NCBI RefSeq assembly: GCF_002902945.1
Contig: NZ_CP026103.1
Coordinates: 682,001 to 746,000 of the forward strand
Reading direction: 5' to 3'
Length of the DNA stretch: 64,000 nucleotides
DNA from: Paraburkholderia caribensis
GTDB lineage: Bacteria > Pseudomonadota > Gammaproteobacteria > Burkholderiales > Burkholderiaceae
Both the position numbers and the translations under genes were made by a program. Of this stretch, positions 9,367 through 19,234 are shown one piece after another. Each line of letters begins with the position of its first letter. Positions within the stretch are counted from its first letter, which is position 1. The notes beneath the pieces are model-generated. The model saw only the letters and a list, made by a program, of their open reading frames with translations, had not been told where the DNA came from and did not search any database.

Positions 9367-9645
9367 ATGAAGCAACTTCTTCTCAGCCTCGTGGTAACGG
9401 CGGGCGTAGCAGCCATGTCGAGCGCATACGCGCAACAAATGCCGGCCGACCAACCGATGGACCAGACCCAGGCGCAATCGGCCGCGCCAGCAGACACGGG
9501 TCAGGGCGGCGTCAATTGGGGTAGCGCGGCGCAAGGGGCCCGCAACGTCCCGGAGACGCGTCAGGACGTGCGCCAGCAATTGATCCAGTCCGAGCGTGAC
9601 GGGCAGCTGCAAACGCTCAATCGCACCGTTTACAATGGCAATTGA
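9367..9645 (+). CDS. Small exported protein, DUF4148-like
   Basis: 92 residues starting at ATG 9367 after an AGGAGCC ribosome site. An N-terminal signal peptide (KQLLLSLVVTAGVAAMSSAYAQ) is followed by a Gln/Ala/Asp-rich linker, then a C-terminal segment TRQDVRQQLIQSERDGQLQTL. That segment resembles the conserved part of the short periplasmic DUF4148 proteins common in Burkholderiaceae. Function unknown. Confidence 0.65.
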   Translation: MKQLLLSLVVTAGVAAMSSAYAQQMPADQPMDQTQAQSAAPADTGQGGVNWGSAAQGARNVPETRQDVRQQLIQSERDGQLQTLNRTVYNGN

Positions 9646-9667
9646 TCGAGCACTGCATACCTGATAA

Positions 9668-10276
9668 TCAGGGCTTGGGAATACGGATGCGGCTGATCAT
9701 CAGCGATCCGGAAATGCCATAGACCAGCGTCAACGGATGCAGCACGTGACCTGCAATCCGCCATTCGCCGAACCATAATTGCGGACCGAGAGCCCCCTGC
9801 CACGCGGCAATGGCAAGCAGCAGCACGATGGCGAACGATGTCGGAATAGGCGTGCCCTCGAAGTGTGTCACTTTTCCCGTCCCGCCCGACATCGTCTCTG
9901 CCGTCACGTTATAGCGCGCGAGCCGCGACACGCCGCACGCCACGAAATACGCAAGCAGAACGCGGTCGTACAGGCCGCGCATCCCACAGCCGTAGCCGAT
10001 GATGGCGGGCGCCACGCCGAACGAGATCACGTCGGCTAGCGAATCCAGTTCCTTGCCGAGCAGCGAAGCCTTCTGCCGCCAGCGCGCGATGCGTCCATCC
10101 AGCACGTCGAACAGCAGCGCCGCAAACACGAGCGCACTGGCGAAATACACGTGCATGACGTTCTCGCTGCCGATGTAACTCATCATCGAAAACAGTGCGC
10201 CCGTGCCGCACACGGCATTGCCGAGCGTAAACCAGTCGGCGAGATGAAACTCGCGAATCATCGAAAAACGCTTCAT
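9668..10276 (-). CDS. pssA: CDP-diacylglycerol--serine O-phosphatidyltransferase
   Basis: About 202 residues from ATG 10276; an upstream ATG at 10321 would add 15 residues. It catalyses phosphatidylserine formation from CDP-diacylglycerol and serine in the membrane, the first step to phosphatidylethanolamine. The CDP-alcohol phosphatidyltransferase motif is intact: DVLDGRIAR, then GKELDSLADVISFG (D-x2-D-G-x2-A-R-x8-G-x3-D-x3-D). Several hydrophobic helices and the HFEGTPIP segment of this subgroup are present. It is convergent with the small gene before it, the stops being 22 bp apart. Confidence 0.88.
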   Translation of the reverse strand: MKRFSMIREFHLADWFTLGNAVCGTGALFSMMSYIGSENVMHVYFASALVFAALLFDVLDGRIARWRQKASLLGKELDSLADVISFGVAPAIIGYGCGMRGLYDRVLLAYFVACGVSRLARYNVTAETMSGGTGKVTHFEGTPIPTSFAIVLLLAIAAWQGALGPQLWFGEWRIAGHVLHPLTLVYGISGSLMISRIRIPKP

Positions 10277-10565
10277 GTTGGCCTTTTTGTCGAACAGTGG
10301 AACGAGTATAGCGATCCCCATTGCCTGTCACGCCTGCAAGTCGTGTGCCGCAAAACGCGCGCCCACTCTGAAACGGACGGTAATACGCGCATGCACGACA
10401 AATAGCATTCAAACCCGAAAATGGCAAAACCGCCATTTTGGCGCCATCAGTTCGTTGGGCCGCGCGCACTAGCATTTACACCTGGTTGCCGCGGACGCGC
10501 CGCAAGACACTGACGCCGCTGCCTCACGTCACACTTGCGCGCTTCTTTCGGATACCAACACCTGT

Positions 10566-13500
10566 ATGTGGATCGTCAATCTCGCATTGAAGCGGCCGTA
10601 CACGTTCATCGTGATGGCCATACTGATCGTGCTGGCGACGCCATTCGTGCTGTTCACGACGCCCGTCGACGTGCTGCCGGAAATCAACATTCCCGTCGTC
10701 AGCATCATCTGGAACTACACGGGCCTGTCCGCCGAGGACATGGCGAACCGCATCACGTCCGTCAACGAGCGCAGCCTGACGACGACCGTCAACGACATCG
10801 AGCACATCGAATCGCAATCGCTTGCGGGCATTTCGATCATCAAGCTCTTTCTGCAGCCGAACGCGAACATCCAGACCGCCATCGCGCAGACCGTCGCCGT
10901 CGAGCAGGCGCAACTGAAACAGATGCCGCCCGGCGCGACGCCGCCGCTCGTCATCAGCTACTCGGCGTCGAGCATCCCCGTGATTCAGTTGGGGCTATCG
11001 AGCCCGCGTCTATCCGAGCAGGACCTGAACGACACGGCGCTCAATTTCCTGCGTCCGCAACTCGTGACGATTCCGGGCGCAGCCGTGCCCTATCCCTATG
11101 GCGGCAAGAGCCGCCTGATTTCCGTCGATCTCGACACCCGCGCGCTGCTCGCCAAGGGACTGACGCCGCTCGACGTCGTCAACGCCGTCAACGCGCAAAA
11201 CCTGATTCTGCCCACGGGCACCGCGAAGATCGGACCGAAGGAATACACGGTCAACATGAACGGCTCGCCCACTACCGTCGCGGGTCTGAACGACATTCCC
11301 GTGCGCACGGTCAACGGCGCGACGACCTATCTGCGCGAAGTGGCGCACGTGCGCGACGGCTTTTCTCCGCAGACGAACATCGTGCGCGAGAACGGCCGGC
11401 GTGGCGTGCTGATTTCGATTCTGAAGACGGGCAGCGCGTCGACGCTGTCGATCGTCAACACGCTGCGCGGGATACTGCCCGGCGCAGAAGCCGCGCTGCC
11501 GCCCGATCTCAAGGTCACGCCGCTATTCGATCAATCGGTGTTCGTGAAAGCCGCCATTCAAGGCGTGGTTCGCGAAGCCCTGATCGCCGCCGCGCTGACG
11601 GCCGCGATGATCCTGCTGTTTCTCGGCAACTGGCGCAGCACCTGCATCATCGCCATTTCGATCCCGCTGTCCATTCTGACGTCGCTGATCGCGCTGCATG
11701 CGCTCGGGCAGACCATCAACATCATGACGCTAGGCGGCCTCGCCCTCGCGGTGGGGATACTGGTCGACGATGCGACGGTCACGATCGAGAACATCGAGCG
11801 GCATCTGCACATGGGCACGAATCTGCACGACGCGATTCTCGACGGCGCGGGCGAAATTGCGATTCCCGCGCTCGTGTCGACACTGTGCATCTGTATCGTG
11901 TTCGTGCCGATGTTCTTTCTAACGGGTGTCGCGCGCTATCTGTTCGTGCCGCTCGCGGAAGCCGTGGTGTTCGCGATGCTCGCGTCGTACGTGCTGTCGA
12001 GAACCCTCGTGCCGACGCTCGCGATGCTGCTGATGGGTCACGCGCACAAGCGCGATGCGAATGCACGGCCCAATCTGTTCATGCGGATGTATCACCGTTT
12101 CGACCGCGGCTTCGAGACGATGCGCGCAGCCTACATCATGGTGCTCAGCAGCCTGCTGGTGCGGCGTCGGATGTTCGGCACGTTGTTTCTCGGCTTCTGT
12201 GTGGTGTCCCTGGGCCTGGTATTCGTGTTGGGCGAAGACTTTTTTCCACGCGTCGACGCCGGCCAGATACGGCTGCACATGCGCGCACCGACGGGCACGC
12301 GGATCGAAGAAACGGCGCGGCTCGCCGATCAGGTTGAGAAAGTGGTGCGCGAGGTGATTCCGCCCGACGAACTCGGCACGGTGCTCGACAACCTCGGTTT
12401 GCCCTATAGCGGCATCAATCTCTCATACAGCAATGCGGGGACGATCGGCACGCTCGACGGCGACATCCTGCTTGCGCTCAACGAAGACCACAAGCCAAGC
12501 CTCGGCTATGTCGACCGGTTGCGCGCGATATTGCCGCAGCGTTTTCCGGGCACCGAGTTCTTTTTTCAACCGGCCGATATCGTCACGCAGATTCTCAACT
12601 TCGGCTTGCCTGCCGCTGTCGACGTGCAGATCGTCGGCGCGAATCAGGAAGGCAATCTGGACATTGCGCGCAAGCTGCTCAAGCAGATCCGCGCCGTTCC
12701 AGGCGCCGTCGATGCGCACATCCAGCAGAAGCTCGACGAGCCCGTCATCAATCTGCAAATGGACCGCACGCGTTTGCAGCAGTTGAATCTCAACGCGAAC
12801 AATGTCGCGCAGAACGTGTTGATCTCGCTGTCGGGCAGTACGCAGACGTCGCCGGGATTCTGGTTCAACCCGCGCAACGGCGTCGAATACAACCTCGCCG
12901 TGCAGACGCCGCAATATCAGATCTCGTCAGTGGATCAACTGTTGCGCACGCCAGTATCGGCATCGTTGACCGGGCCGACGCAACTGCTCGGCAACCTCGT
13001 GCAGGTCTCGCCGCAGACCCAGTTCGCGATGGTCACGCATTACAACATCCGCCCCGTGATCGACGTGTTCGTGAGCGTCGAGGGGAGCGATCTCGGCAGC
13101 GTCGACAGGAAGATCGAAAAGCTCGTCGATCAGGCGCGCGCGACATTGCCGCGCGGCAGCCAGATCGCGATACGCGGCCAGGTCCAGACCATGCGTACCT
13201 CTTACTTCGGGCTGGGCATCGGCGTGGCGATGGCGATCGTGCTGGTCTATCTGCTGATCGTCGTGAACTTCCAGTCGTGGATCGATCCGCTGATCATCGT
13301 CAGCGCCTTGCCGGCGGCGCTGGCGGGGATCGTGTGGATGCTGTTCCTGACGGGCACGCATCTGAGCGTGCCCGCGCTCACGGGCGCGATCATGACGATG
13401 GGCGTCGCGACCGCGAACAGCATTCTGATGGTCTCGTTCGCACGCCAACGCCTGACGGCGGGCGCGCCGCCGCTCACTGCCGCGCTCGAAGCGGGCGCGA

Positions 13501-13799
13501 GCCGGATCAGGCCGGTGTTGATGACCGCGTTCGCGATGATCATCGGCATGATCCCGATGGCGCTCGGAGTCGGCGAAGGCGCCGAGCAGAATGCGCCGCT
13601 CGGACGCGCGGTGATCGGCGGGCTGCTGTTCGCGACGGTATCGACGCTTTTCTTCGTGCCCTTGCTGTTCGCGGGCATTCATAGCCGGCTTGCCCATCGC
13701 AAGGCAATACGCGAGCACGGCGAGCAACAGCATGGTGACGCGCATGGACGACATGGTCGAGACGACGAGCACGGACGCAGCCCGAACACGGACGATTGA
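10566..13799 (+). CDS. RND efflux transporter permease subunit
   Basis: 1077 residues, inner-membrane proton-driven pump of the AcrB/HAE-1 superfamily. It begins with the family pattern of one helix then a large periplasmic loop (VLPEINIPVVSI). It has the paired aspartates in transmembrane helix 4 (VGILVDDATVTIENIERH) and the second-half signature TGAIMTMGVATANSILMVSFA. Length is normal. A membrane-fusion gene starts two bases after its stop and an outer-membrane factor gene overlaps that one, giving a complete tripartite operon. Substrates are not predictable; the ribosome site before 10566 is weak. Confidence 0.93.
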   Translation: MWIVNLALKRPYTFIVMAILIVLATPFVLFTTPVDVLPEINIPVVSIIWNYTGLSAEDMANRITSVNERSLTTTVNDIEHIESQSLAGISIIKLFLQPNANIQTAIAQTVAVEQAQLKQMPPGATPPLVISYSASSIPVIQLGLSSPRLSEQDLNDTALNFLRPQLVTIPGAAVPYPYGGKSRLISVDLDTRALLAKGLTPLDVVNAVNAQNLILPTGTAKIGPKEYTVNMNGSPTTVAGLNDIPVRTVNGATTYLREVAHVRDGFSPQTNIVRENGRRGVLISILKTGSASTLSIVNTLRGILPGAEAALPPDLKVTPLFDQSVFVKAAIQGVVREALIAAALTAAMILLFLGNWRSTCIIAISIPLSILTSLIALHALGQTINIMTLGGLALAVGILVDDATVTIENIERHLHMGTNLHDAILDGAGEIAIPALVSTLCICIVFVPMFFLTGVARYLFVPLAEAVVFAMLASYVLSRTLVPTLAMLLMGHAHKRDANARPNLFMRMYHRFDRGFETMRAAYIMVLSSLLVRRRMFGTLFLGFCVVSLGLVFVLGEDFFPRVDAGQIRLHMRAPTGTRIEETARLADQVEKVVREVIPPDELGTVLDNLGLPYSGINLSYSNAGTIGTLDGDILLALNEDHKPSLGYVDRLRAILPQRFPGTEFFFQPADIVTQILNFGLPAAVDVQIVGANQEGNLDIARKLLKQIRAVPGAVDAHIQQKLDEPVINLQMDRTRLQQLNLNANNVAQNVLISLSGSTQTSPGFWFNPRNGVEYNLAVQTPQYQISSVDQLLRTPVSASLTGPTQLLGNLVQVSPQTQFAMVTHYNIRPVIDVFVSVEGSDLGSVDRKIEKLVDQARATLPRGSQIAIRGQVQTMRTSYFGLGIGVAMAIVLVYLLIVVNFQSWIDPLIIVSALPAALAGIVWMLFLTGTHLSVPALTGAIMTMGVATANSILMVSFARQRLTAGAPPLTAALEAGASRIRPVLMTAFAMIIGMIPMALGVGEGAEQNAPLGRAVIGGLLFATVSTLFFVPLLFAGIHSRLAHRKAIREHGEQQHGDAHGRHGRDDEHGRSPNTDD

Positions 13800-13800
13800 G

Positions 13801-15039
13801 ATGACTGAAAAGACGCATTCTTCGCTAGCGATTCCCGCGCGGGACGCTCAGGACGGGCACGCGCTGCCGCCGCGCCATCGCGAATGGCGCCGCGCAAAGA
13901 TCGCGGTCGTGATCGTGCTGATCCTGCTGGCGATCGGCGCGTTGCGCACCGTCGTGGCGAACATGATGCAGAGCCGCTCGGTCGCGCAAACCACGCAGCA
14001 GAACGCGAAGCAATACGTCGATGTGGTGACGCCGAAGCAGACGGACGGCAGCGCGGGCGTCACGGTTCTGCCGGGCACGTTGCGCGGCTACGTCGAATCG
14101 CCCATCTTCGCGCGCGCGACGGGTTATCTGCTGCACTGGTATGCCGATATCGGCGCACGCGTGCAGGAAGGCCAGTTGCTCGCCGAACTCGATACGCCTG
14201 AGATCGATCAGGAGCTTGCACAAGCCGTTGCGCAGCGCGACCAGATCCAGTCGAGCCTCGGCCTCGCGAAAAGCTCTTACGAGCGCTGGCAGCAACTGCG
14301 TCAGCGCGACGCCGTCTCGCAACAGGAACTCGACGAGCGGCAAAGCACCTACTCGCAGGATGTCGCCAATCTTGCCGCTGCCGAGGCCAACGTGAAGCGG
14401 CTGCGCCAGCTCGAAAGCTTCAAGCGGATCGTCGCGCCGTTCGCGGGCGTGGTCACGCAACGCAATGTCGATGTCGGCGATCTGATCGACGCGGGCAGCG
14501 GCACGAGCCGCGCGCTGTTCGCGCTCGCGCAGTCGGACCCGTTGCGCGTCTTTGTGCAATTGCCGCAGGCCTACGCGCAGAACATCAAGGTCGGCGAGGA
14601 CGTGGTGGTCACGCAGGCCGAACTGCCGGGCCAGCAGTTCAATGGACGCATTACGCACATTTCCGGCGCCATCGACGTGCCGACGCGTTCATTGCAGGTC
14701 GAAGTGACGCTGCGTAATCCCGACGGCAAGCTGAGGCCGGGCGCGTATGTGCAGGTCTCGCTGCCTTCGGGCGCACGCGCGCAGCTGACGGTGCCCGGCA
14801 ATGCGTTGCTGTTCCGCGCGGAAGGGCCGCGCGTCGCGGTTGTGGATAACGACGGCATCGTGCATCTGCACAAGGTGACGATTGCGCAGGATCTCGGGCA
14901 GACGCTCGAAATCGAAAACGGCATCGAACCGAATGACCGCGTGATCATCAATCCGAGCGATTCGATCGAGGACGGCGACCATGTCGAAGTGACGCGACCG
15001 CAATCGCAAGTCCAGGCCAAGAGCAAGGCGGCGTCGTGA
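13801..15039 (+). CDS. RND efflux periplasmic adaptor (membrane fusion protein)
   Basis: 412 residues, links the pump to the outer-membrane channel. A single N-terminal hydrophobic anchor lies at about residues 36-55 (IAVVIVLILLAIGALRTVV). It is followed by the biotinyl-lipoyl domain (VQEGQLLAELDTPEIDQEL), a coiled-coil hairpin of about 100 residues, the second lipoyl half (IVAPFAGVVTQRNVDVGDLI) and a beta-barrel domain. The start at 13801 is one base after the pump gene's stop. It overlaps the next gene by four bases. Confidence 0.92.
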   Translation: MTEKTHSSLAIPARDAQDGHALPPRHREWRRAKIAVVIVLILLAIGALRTVVANMMQSRSVAQTTQQNAKQYVDVVTPKQTDGSAGVTVLPGTLRGYVESPIFARATGYLLHWYADIGARVQEGQLLAELDTPEIDQELAQAVAQRDQIQSSLGLAKSSYERWQQLRQRDAVSQQELDERQSTYSQDVANLAAAEANVKRLRQLESFKRIVAPFAGVVTQRNVDVGDLIDAGSGTSRALFALAQSDPLRVFVQLPQAYAQNIKVGEDVVVTQAELPGQQFNGRITHISGAIDVPTRSLQVEVTLRNPDGKLRPGAYVQVSLPSGARAQLTVPGNALLFRAEGPRVAVVDNDGIVHLHKVTIAQDLGQTLEIENGIEPNDRVIINPSDSIEDGDHVEVTRPQSQVQAKSKAAS

Positions 15040-16547
15040 ATCCCCGTATCCTTGCCGCGCGAACGGGCACGCTGGCTCTTGCGGCCACGCTGTGCGCGTG
15101 CACGGTCGGCCCCGACTACAAGACGCCGATGACGGACGCGCCGCCCACGTGGCGCACGGATTCGTACTGGCGTCTTGCGCAGCCCTCACATGCGCCGCTC
15201 GCGCCGGACTGGTGGAAGGCGTTCGGCGACGCGACGCTCGATACGCTCGAAACGCAGGCGCTCGCGGAAAACCAGACGCTCGCCGCCGCCAGCGCGCATT
15301 ACGCGCAGGCGCGCGCCACGCTCGCCAACACGCGCGCGCAACTGATTCCGGAGGTCGATCTGTCGGCGTCGGCGGCGCGGCAGCGCATTTCGAAGAACCG
15401 GCCCGCCACGAGCTTCACGGTGCCGAACCAGTCGATGGTGCAAAACGACTTGCAGATCGGCCCGACGATCAACTACGACGTCGATCTGTTCGGCCGCATC
15501 CGCCGTGAAGTGGAGGGCGCGCGGGCGTCGGCGGAACAGTCGCGCGACGACCTCGCGAATGCGCGGCTCGTGCTCACCACCGATCTCGCCACCGATTACT
15601 TCTCGCTGCGTGAACTCGACGCGGAAATCGATGTATTGAACCGCTCGGTGCAGTTACAACAGAAAGCGCTCGACTACGTGACGACCGAGCACGATCTCGG
15701 CTCCGTTTCCGGGCTCGACGTGTTGCAGCAGAAGTCGCTGCTCGATCAGACGCGCGTTCAGGCGCAGCTTCTCGTTACACAGCGCGAGGCGTTTGCGCAT
15801 GCGATCTCCGCGCTCGTCGCGGTGCCCGCCCCGCAGTTCTCGATCGAGCCGAAAGTGGTCGAGTATTCCGTGCCTGCGATCCCGCTTGGCCTGCCGAGCG
15901 ATGTACTGCAGCGCCGTCCGGATATTGCATCGGCGGAACGCGCGATGGCGGCGGCGAATGCTCAGATCGGCGTCGCGAAGGCAGCATTCTTTCCGAGCCT
16001 GACGCTGACGCCGGGCATCGGCTGGCAAAGCACGGACCTCGCGAGCCTGTTTAGCGCGCCGAGCCTGGTGTGGACACTAGGCACCGCGGTGAGCCAGGTG
16101 GTGTTCGACGGCGGGCGGCGCGCGGCCAATGTCGATTTCGCCAGCGAGGGCTACAAGGCCGCGCAGGCCAGTTACCGGCAGACGGTGCTGACGGCGTTCC
16201 AGCAGGTGCAGGACGGCATCACGGGGCTTTCCGTGCTGGACAGCGCCGCGTCCCAGTCGCGCGATGCCGTCGCCGATGCGCAGCGGCTGCTGTCGCTTGC
16301 CAACGACCGCTATTCGGGCGGACTCGTCGCCTATCTGGATGTGATCACCGCACAGCAGTCGCTGCTGACGAGCGAGCGTACGGACGTGCAGATTCACGGC
16401 CAGCAGATGACGACCTCGGTTGCGCTGGTGAAAGCGCTCGGCGGCGGCTGGGACGTGCAGCAAGCGGACGCGCAGCGCATGCCGGGCGAGGCCGCAAAGG
16501 ATGCATCGAACGATAACGGCGCATCCACGACGCATCTGCCGGACTGA
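15036..16547 (+). CDS. Outer-membrane efflux lipoprotein, NodT family
   Basis: 503 residues, TolC-like channel of the tripartite system. GTG start overlapping the adaptor stop (GTGA). A lipoprotein signal is visible (LALAATLCAC with the lipobox Cys), followed by TVGPDYKTP, the standard start of NodT/OprM lipoproteins. Two OEP repeats follow, with VLQRRPDIASAERAMAAANAQIG marking the second. The C-terminal tail beyond residue 480 is low-complexity and probably disordered. Confidence 0.92.
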   Translation: MNPRILAARTGTLALAATLCACTVGPDYKTPMTDAPPTWRTDSYWRLAQPSHAPLAPDWWKAFGDATLDTLETQALAENQTLAAASAHYAQARATLANTRAQLIPEVDLSASAARQRISKNRPATSFTVPNQSMVQNDLQIGPTINYDVDLFGRIRREVEGARASAEQSRDDLANARLVLTTDLATDYFSLRELDAEIDVLNRSVQLQQKALDYVTTEHDLGSVSGLDVLQQKSLLDQTRVQAQLLVTQREAFAHAISALVAVPAPQFSIEPKVVEYSVPAIPLGLPSDVLQRRPDIASAERAMAAANAQIGVAKAAFFPSLTLTPGIGWQSTDLASLFSAPSLVWTLGTAVSQVVFDGGRRAANVDFASEGYKAAQASYRQTVLTAFQQVQDGITGLSVLDSAASQSRDAVADAQRLLSLANDRYSGGLVAYLDVITAQQSLLTSERTDVQIHGQQMTTSVALVKALGGGWDVQQADAQRMPGEAAKDASNDNGASTTHLPD

Positions 16548-16564
16548 AAGAAAGCTGTAGGGGA

Positions 16565-16600
16565 CGGGCTGAACAGGTTTGAAAAGCCTACTTATAATGC
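16565..16600 (+). promoter_or_regulatory. Promoter of the two-component operon
   Basis: A perfect TATAAT -10 box at 16593-16598 lies 27 bp before the response-regulator start. A weaker -35-like TGAACA lies about 17 bp upstream. AAAGGAG at 16614-16620 is the ribosome site. This separates the regulator pair from the efflux operon despite the 78-bp gap. Confidence 0.6.
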
Positions 16601-16625
16601 AGAGGACAATACAAAAGGAGCGCCC

Positions 16626-17312
16626 ATGAAGCTGCTCATCGTGGAGGATGAATTCAAGGTCGTCGATTATCTGCGCCGTGGCCTGACGGAGCAGGGCTGG
16701 GTGGTGGACGTCGCGCTGGACGGCGAAGAGGGCCTGCATCTCGCGTCCGAGTTCGATTACGACATCATCGTGCTCGACGTGATGCTGCCCAAGCGCGACG
16801 GGCTCAGCGTGCTCAAGGCGCTGCGCATGCGCAAGTCGACGCCCGTCATCATGCTGACCGCGCGCGATCACGTGAACGACCGCGTGCGCGGCCTGCGCGA
16901 AGGCGCCGACGACTATCTGACCAAGCCCTTTTCGTTTCTCGAACTGGTCGAGCGGCTGCACGCGCTGGCGCGGCGCACGCGCGTGCAGGAATCGACGCTG
17001 ATCTGCGTCGGCGATCTGTATGTCGATCTGATCGGCAGGCGCGCGACGCGCAGCGGCGTGCGGCTCGACCTGACCGCGAAAGAGTTCCAGTTGCTCAGCG
17101 TGCTCGCGCGCCGGCAGGGCGATATCCTGTCGAAGGCGATTATCACGGAACTCGTCTGGGACGTGAACTTCGATAGTCACACGAACGTCGTCGAGACGGC
17201 GATCAAGCGGTTGCGCGCGAAGCTCGACGGACCGTTCCAGACCAAGCTGCTGCACACCATGCGCGGCATGGGCTACGTGCTCGAAGTCCGCGAGGAAGCG
17301 GAGGCATCATGA
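16626..17312 (+). CDS. OmpR-family response regulator
   Basis: 228 residues. Receiver domain with acidic pair E7/D8, phospho-acceptor D51 in VLDVMLPKRDG, T/K switch residues in MLTARD and YLTKPF, then a winged-helix DNA-binding domain (LTAKEFQLLSVLARRQGDILSKAIITELVWDVNFDS). The whole resembles CusR/CzcR/CopR regulators that respond to metals with their cognate kinase. The ATGA overlap with the kinase gene shows coupling. It probably controls the adjacent RND operon; that is inference from position. Confidence 0.92.
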   Translation: MKLLIVEDEFKVVDYLRRGLTEQGWVVDVALDGEEGLHLASEFDYDIIVLDVMLPKRDGLSVLKALRMRKSTPVIMLTARDHVNDRVRGLREGADDYLTKPFSFLELVERLHALARRTRVQESTLICVGDLYVDLIGRRATRSGVRLDLTAKEFQLLSVLARRQGDILSKAIITELVWDVNFDSHTNVVETAIKRLRAKLDGPFQTKLLHTMRGMGYVLEVREEAEAS

Positions 17313-18772
17313 CTCGCTCGACCCGTTCCATCGCACGGCGTCTCGCGCTGCTGTTCGCGCTCGTCGCGCTGTCTGTTTTTACGCTGGTGGACACGGGGCT
17401 GTTCCTCGTGCTGCGCTCGCAACTGGAGCAGCGCCTGCGCGATTCGCTCGATAGCCGCACGGAAGTCGCGCGGATCATCGTGCATCACGCGGTCAACCGC
17501 GACAAGTGGCGCATGGCGCAAGAGAAGCTCGGGGACATGACGCCGCGCGATGGCACGAGCGTCTATTCGATTTCGAGCACGACTCCGCTGTTCAACTACG
17601 GCCACCCTGTGACGGGCACGATCGCGCAGCAATGGCGCGGCGACTATGCGCGCGTCACGCACAACGGCACCGACCATGACTTGCTGACGCGCACGCTGAC
17701 CATTCCGCCGAACGGCGAGCGTCCTCAGGTGCAGTTGCAGGTCGCGACCAGTTACGCGCCGACCGAGCAGGCGTTGCGCGAATTCGGCCTTGCGTTGGCG
17801 GCGCTGTCGGCGCTCGGCGCGCTCGGCGCGTCGCTGCTGAGCTACTGGGTCACGCGCATCGGCCTCGCGCCCTTGCGCAGACTGACGGTGGACGCATCCG
17901 AAGTGAGCGCGGATAACCGCTCGCAGCGATTGCGCACCACCGAGCTTCCCTTCGAACTCAACGATCTGGCGCATTCGTTCAACGGCGCGCTGGAGCGGCT
18001 CGATCAGGCGTATGTGCGCCTCGAGTCGTTCAATGCCGACGTCGCGCACGAGTTGCGCACGCCTGTGACGATCCTGATTGGGCAGACGCAGGTGGCGCTG
18101 ACGCGCAACCGCTCGGTCGACGATCTGCGCCGCACGCTGCAATCGAATCTCGAAGAGTTCGAGCGGATGCGCGGCATCATCAACGACATGCTGTTTCTGG
18201 CACGCGCCGATCAGGGCGAGCGGGCCACGGAACTGGTCGAAGTGTCGCTCGCAACGGAAGTTGCGCGCACCGTCGAGTTCCTCGAAATGCCGATGGAAGA
18301 GGCACAGGTGCAGGCGCAGTTGCACGGCGACGCGGTAGCGCGCGTCAATCGTTCGCTGTTCGGGCGGGCTTTCGCGAACCTGCTGATCAACGCGATCCAC
18401 CATTCGACGCCCGGCGCGAAGATCCAGGTGACGGTGTCGCGCGAAGCGGGCCGCGTGTGGGTCGCCGTGGCCAATCCCGGCGAGCCGATCATGCGGGACG
18501 TGCTCGATCACGCGTTCGACCGTTTCTATCGCGCGGAGCTGTCGCGCACCAACAGCCGCGAGAACCACGGCCTCGGGCTGGCGATCGTCAAGGCGGTCGC
18601 CGATATGCACGGCGGCGTGGTGTTCGCGCGCAGTCAGGACGGCGTGAACACGTTTGGGTTTTCGATCATGAGCGCCGACACGGCGCGTGCGCCGAAAGCC
18701 GAGCCGCCCGCGAAGGACGCGCAGCCGCTTGCGTCGCGGACCGTGGTGTCGGCACCGCTTAAGTCGCCTTGA
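17309..18772 (+). CDS. Sensor histidine kinase (CusS/CzcS-like)
   Basis: 487 residues. Two transmembrane helices (about 11-36 and 160-182) bracket a periplasmic sensor domain of about 120 residues. HAMP follows, then the dimerisation box FNADVAHELRTP with phospho-acceptor H247 and an HATPase_c domain with N box (NLLINAIHHS), F box (FDRFYRAE) and G box (HGLGLAIVKAVA). Overlaps the regulator by four bases. The signal sensed is unknown. Confidence 0.92.
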   Translation: MTRSTRSIARRLALLFALVALSVFTLVDTGLFLVLRSQLEQRLRDSLDSRTEVARIIVHHAVNRDKWRMAQEKLGDMTPRDGTSVYSISSTTPLFNYGHPVTGTIAQQWRGDYARVTHNGTDHDLLTRTLTIPPNGERPQVQLQVATSYAPTEQALREFGLALAALSALGALGASLLSYWVTRIGLAPLRRLTVDASEVSADNRSQRLRTTELPFELNDLAHSFNGALERLDQAYVRLESFNADVAHELRTPVTILIGQTQVALTRNRSVDDLRRTLQSNLEEFERMRGIINDMLFLARADQGERATELVEVSLATEVARTVEFLEMPMEEAQVQAQLHGDAVARVNRSLFGRAFANLLINAIHHSTPGAKIQVTVSREAGRVWVAVANPGEPIMRDVLDHAFDRFYRAELSRTNSRENHGLGLAIVKAVADMHGGVVFARSQDGVNTFGFSIMSADTARAPKAEPPAKDAQPLASRTVVSAPLKSP

Positions 18773-18917
18773 GTTTGCGTGTGAGTTCGCCCGTAAGGTT
18801 CGCCTTCGAAACAGGTAAATTGATCTGCTTCATGGCCTCTGTTCAGGGGAATGACGGTCAAATTGACTGGGTACGCTGGTGTTGTCGCGATAGAGCGTAC
18901 CCGGCAAGGAGATTCAG

Positions 18918-19103
18918 GTGGATCTGATCGAAATGGCTAAAAAGTCTGGCATGCAGGTGTTGCTGGACGCGCAGATCGGCAGTCAGATGTATCACAGCGT
19001 CTGCGGGCCACTTTCGGCATTGCAGCGGTTTGCCGACGAGGTCGGCAAGGCGCTGGCGGCGGAAGCGGCGGCGCAGACTGCGGGTTCCGTCTCCGAGACC
19101 TGA
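18918..19103 (+). CDS. Small conserved-looking protein of unknown function
   Basis: 61 residues from GTG 18918, preceded by a strong AAGGAG at 18906-18911. No signal peptide or membrane helix. The C-terminus is Ala-rich. The codon bias and the ribosome site support a real gene, but I do not recognise a family. Confidence 0.55.
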   Translation: MDLIEMAKKSGMQVLLDAQIGSQMYHSVCGPLSALQRFADEVGKALAAEAAAQTAGSVSET

Positions 19104-19234
19104 GTTTCCGTCAGCCCGCTTTTCCGTCAGCCCGCTGCCGCGTTCAGGCGCGTTATCTGCTTCACGATCGCCGCAAGGGCGGGGCGTCGGTGCGCCCGTC
19201 GCGTGTGGTTATCGATCGTGGAGGGCATGCCGCC

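Noticed and set aside
10535..12337. 600-codon alternative frame within the RND pump gene
   Set aside because: Arg/His/Ala-rich shadow of the 1077-residue pump read in the other frame.
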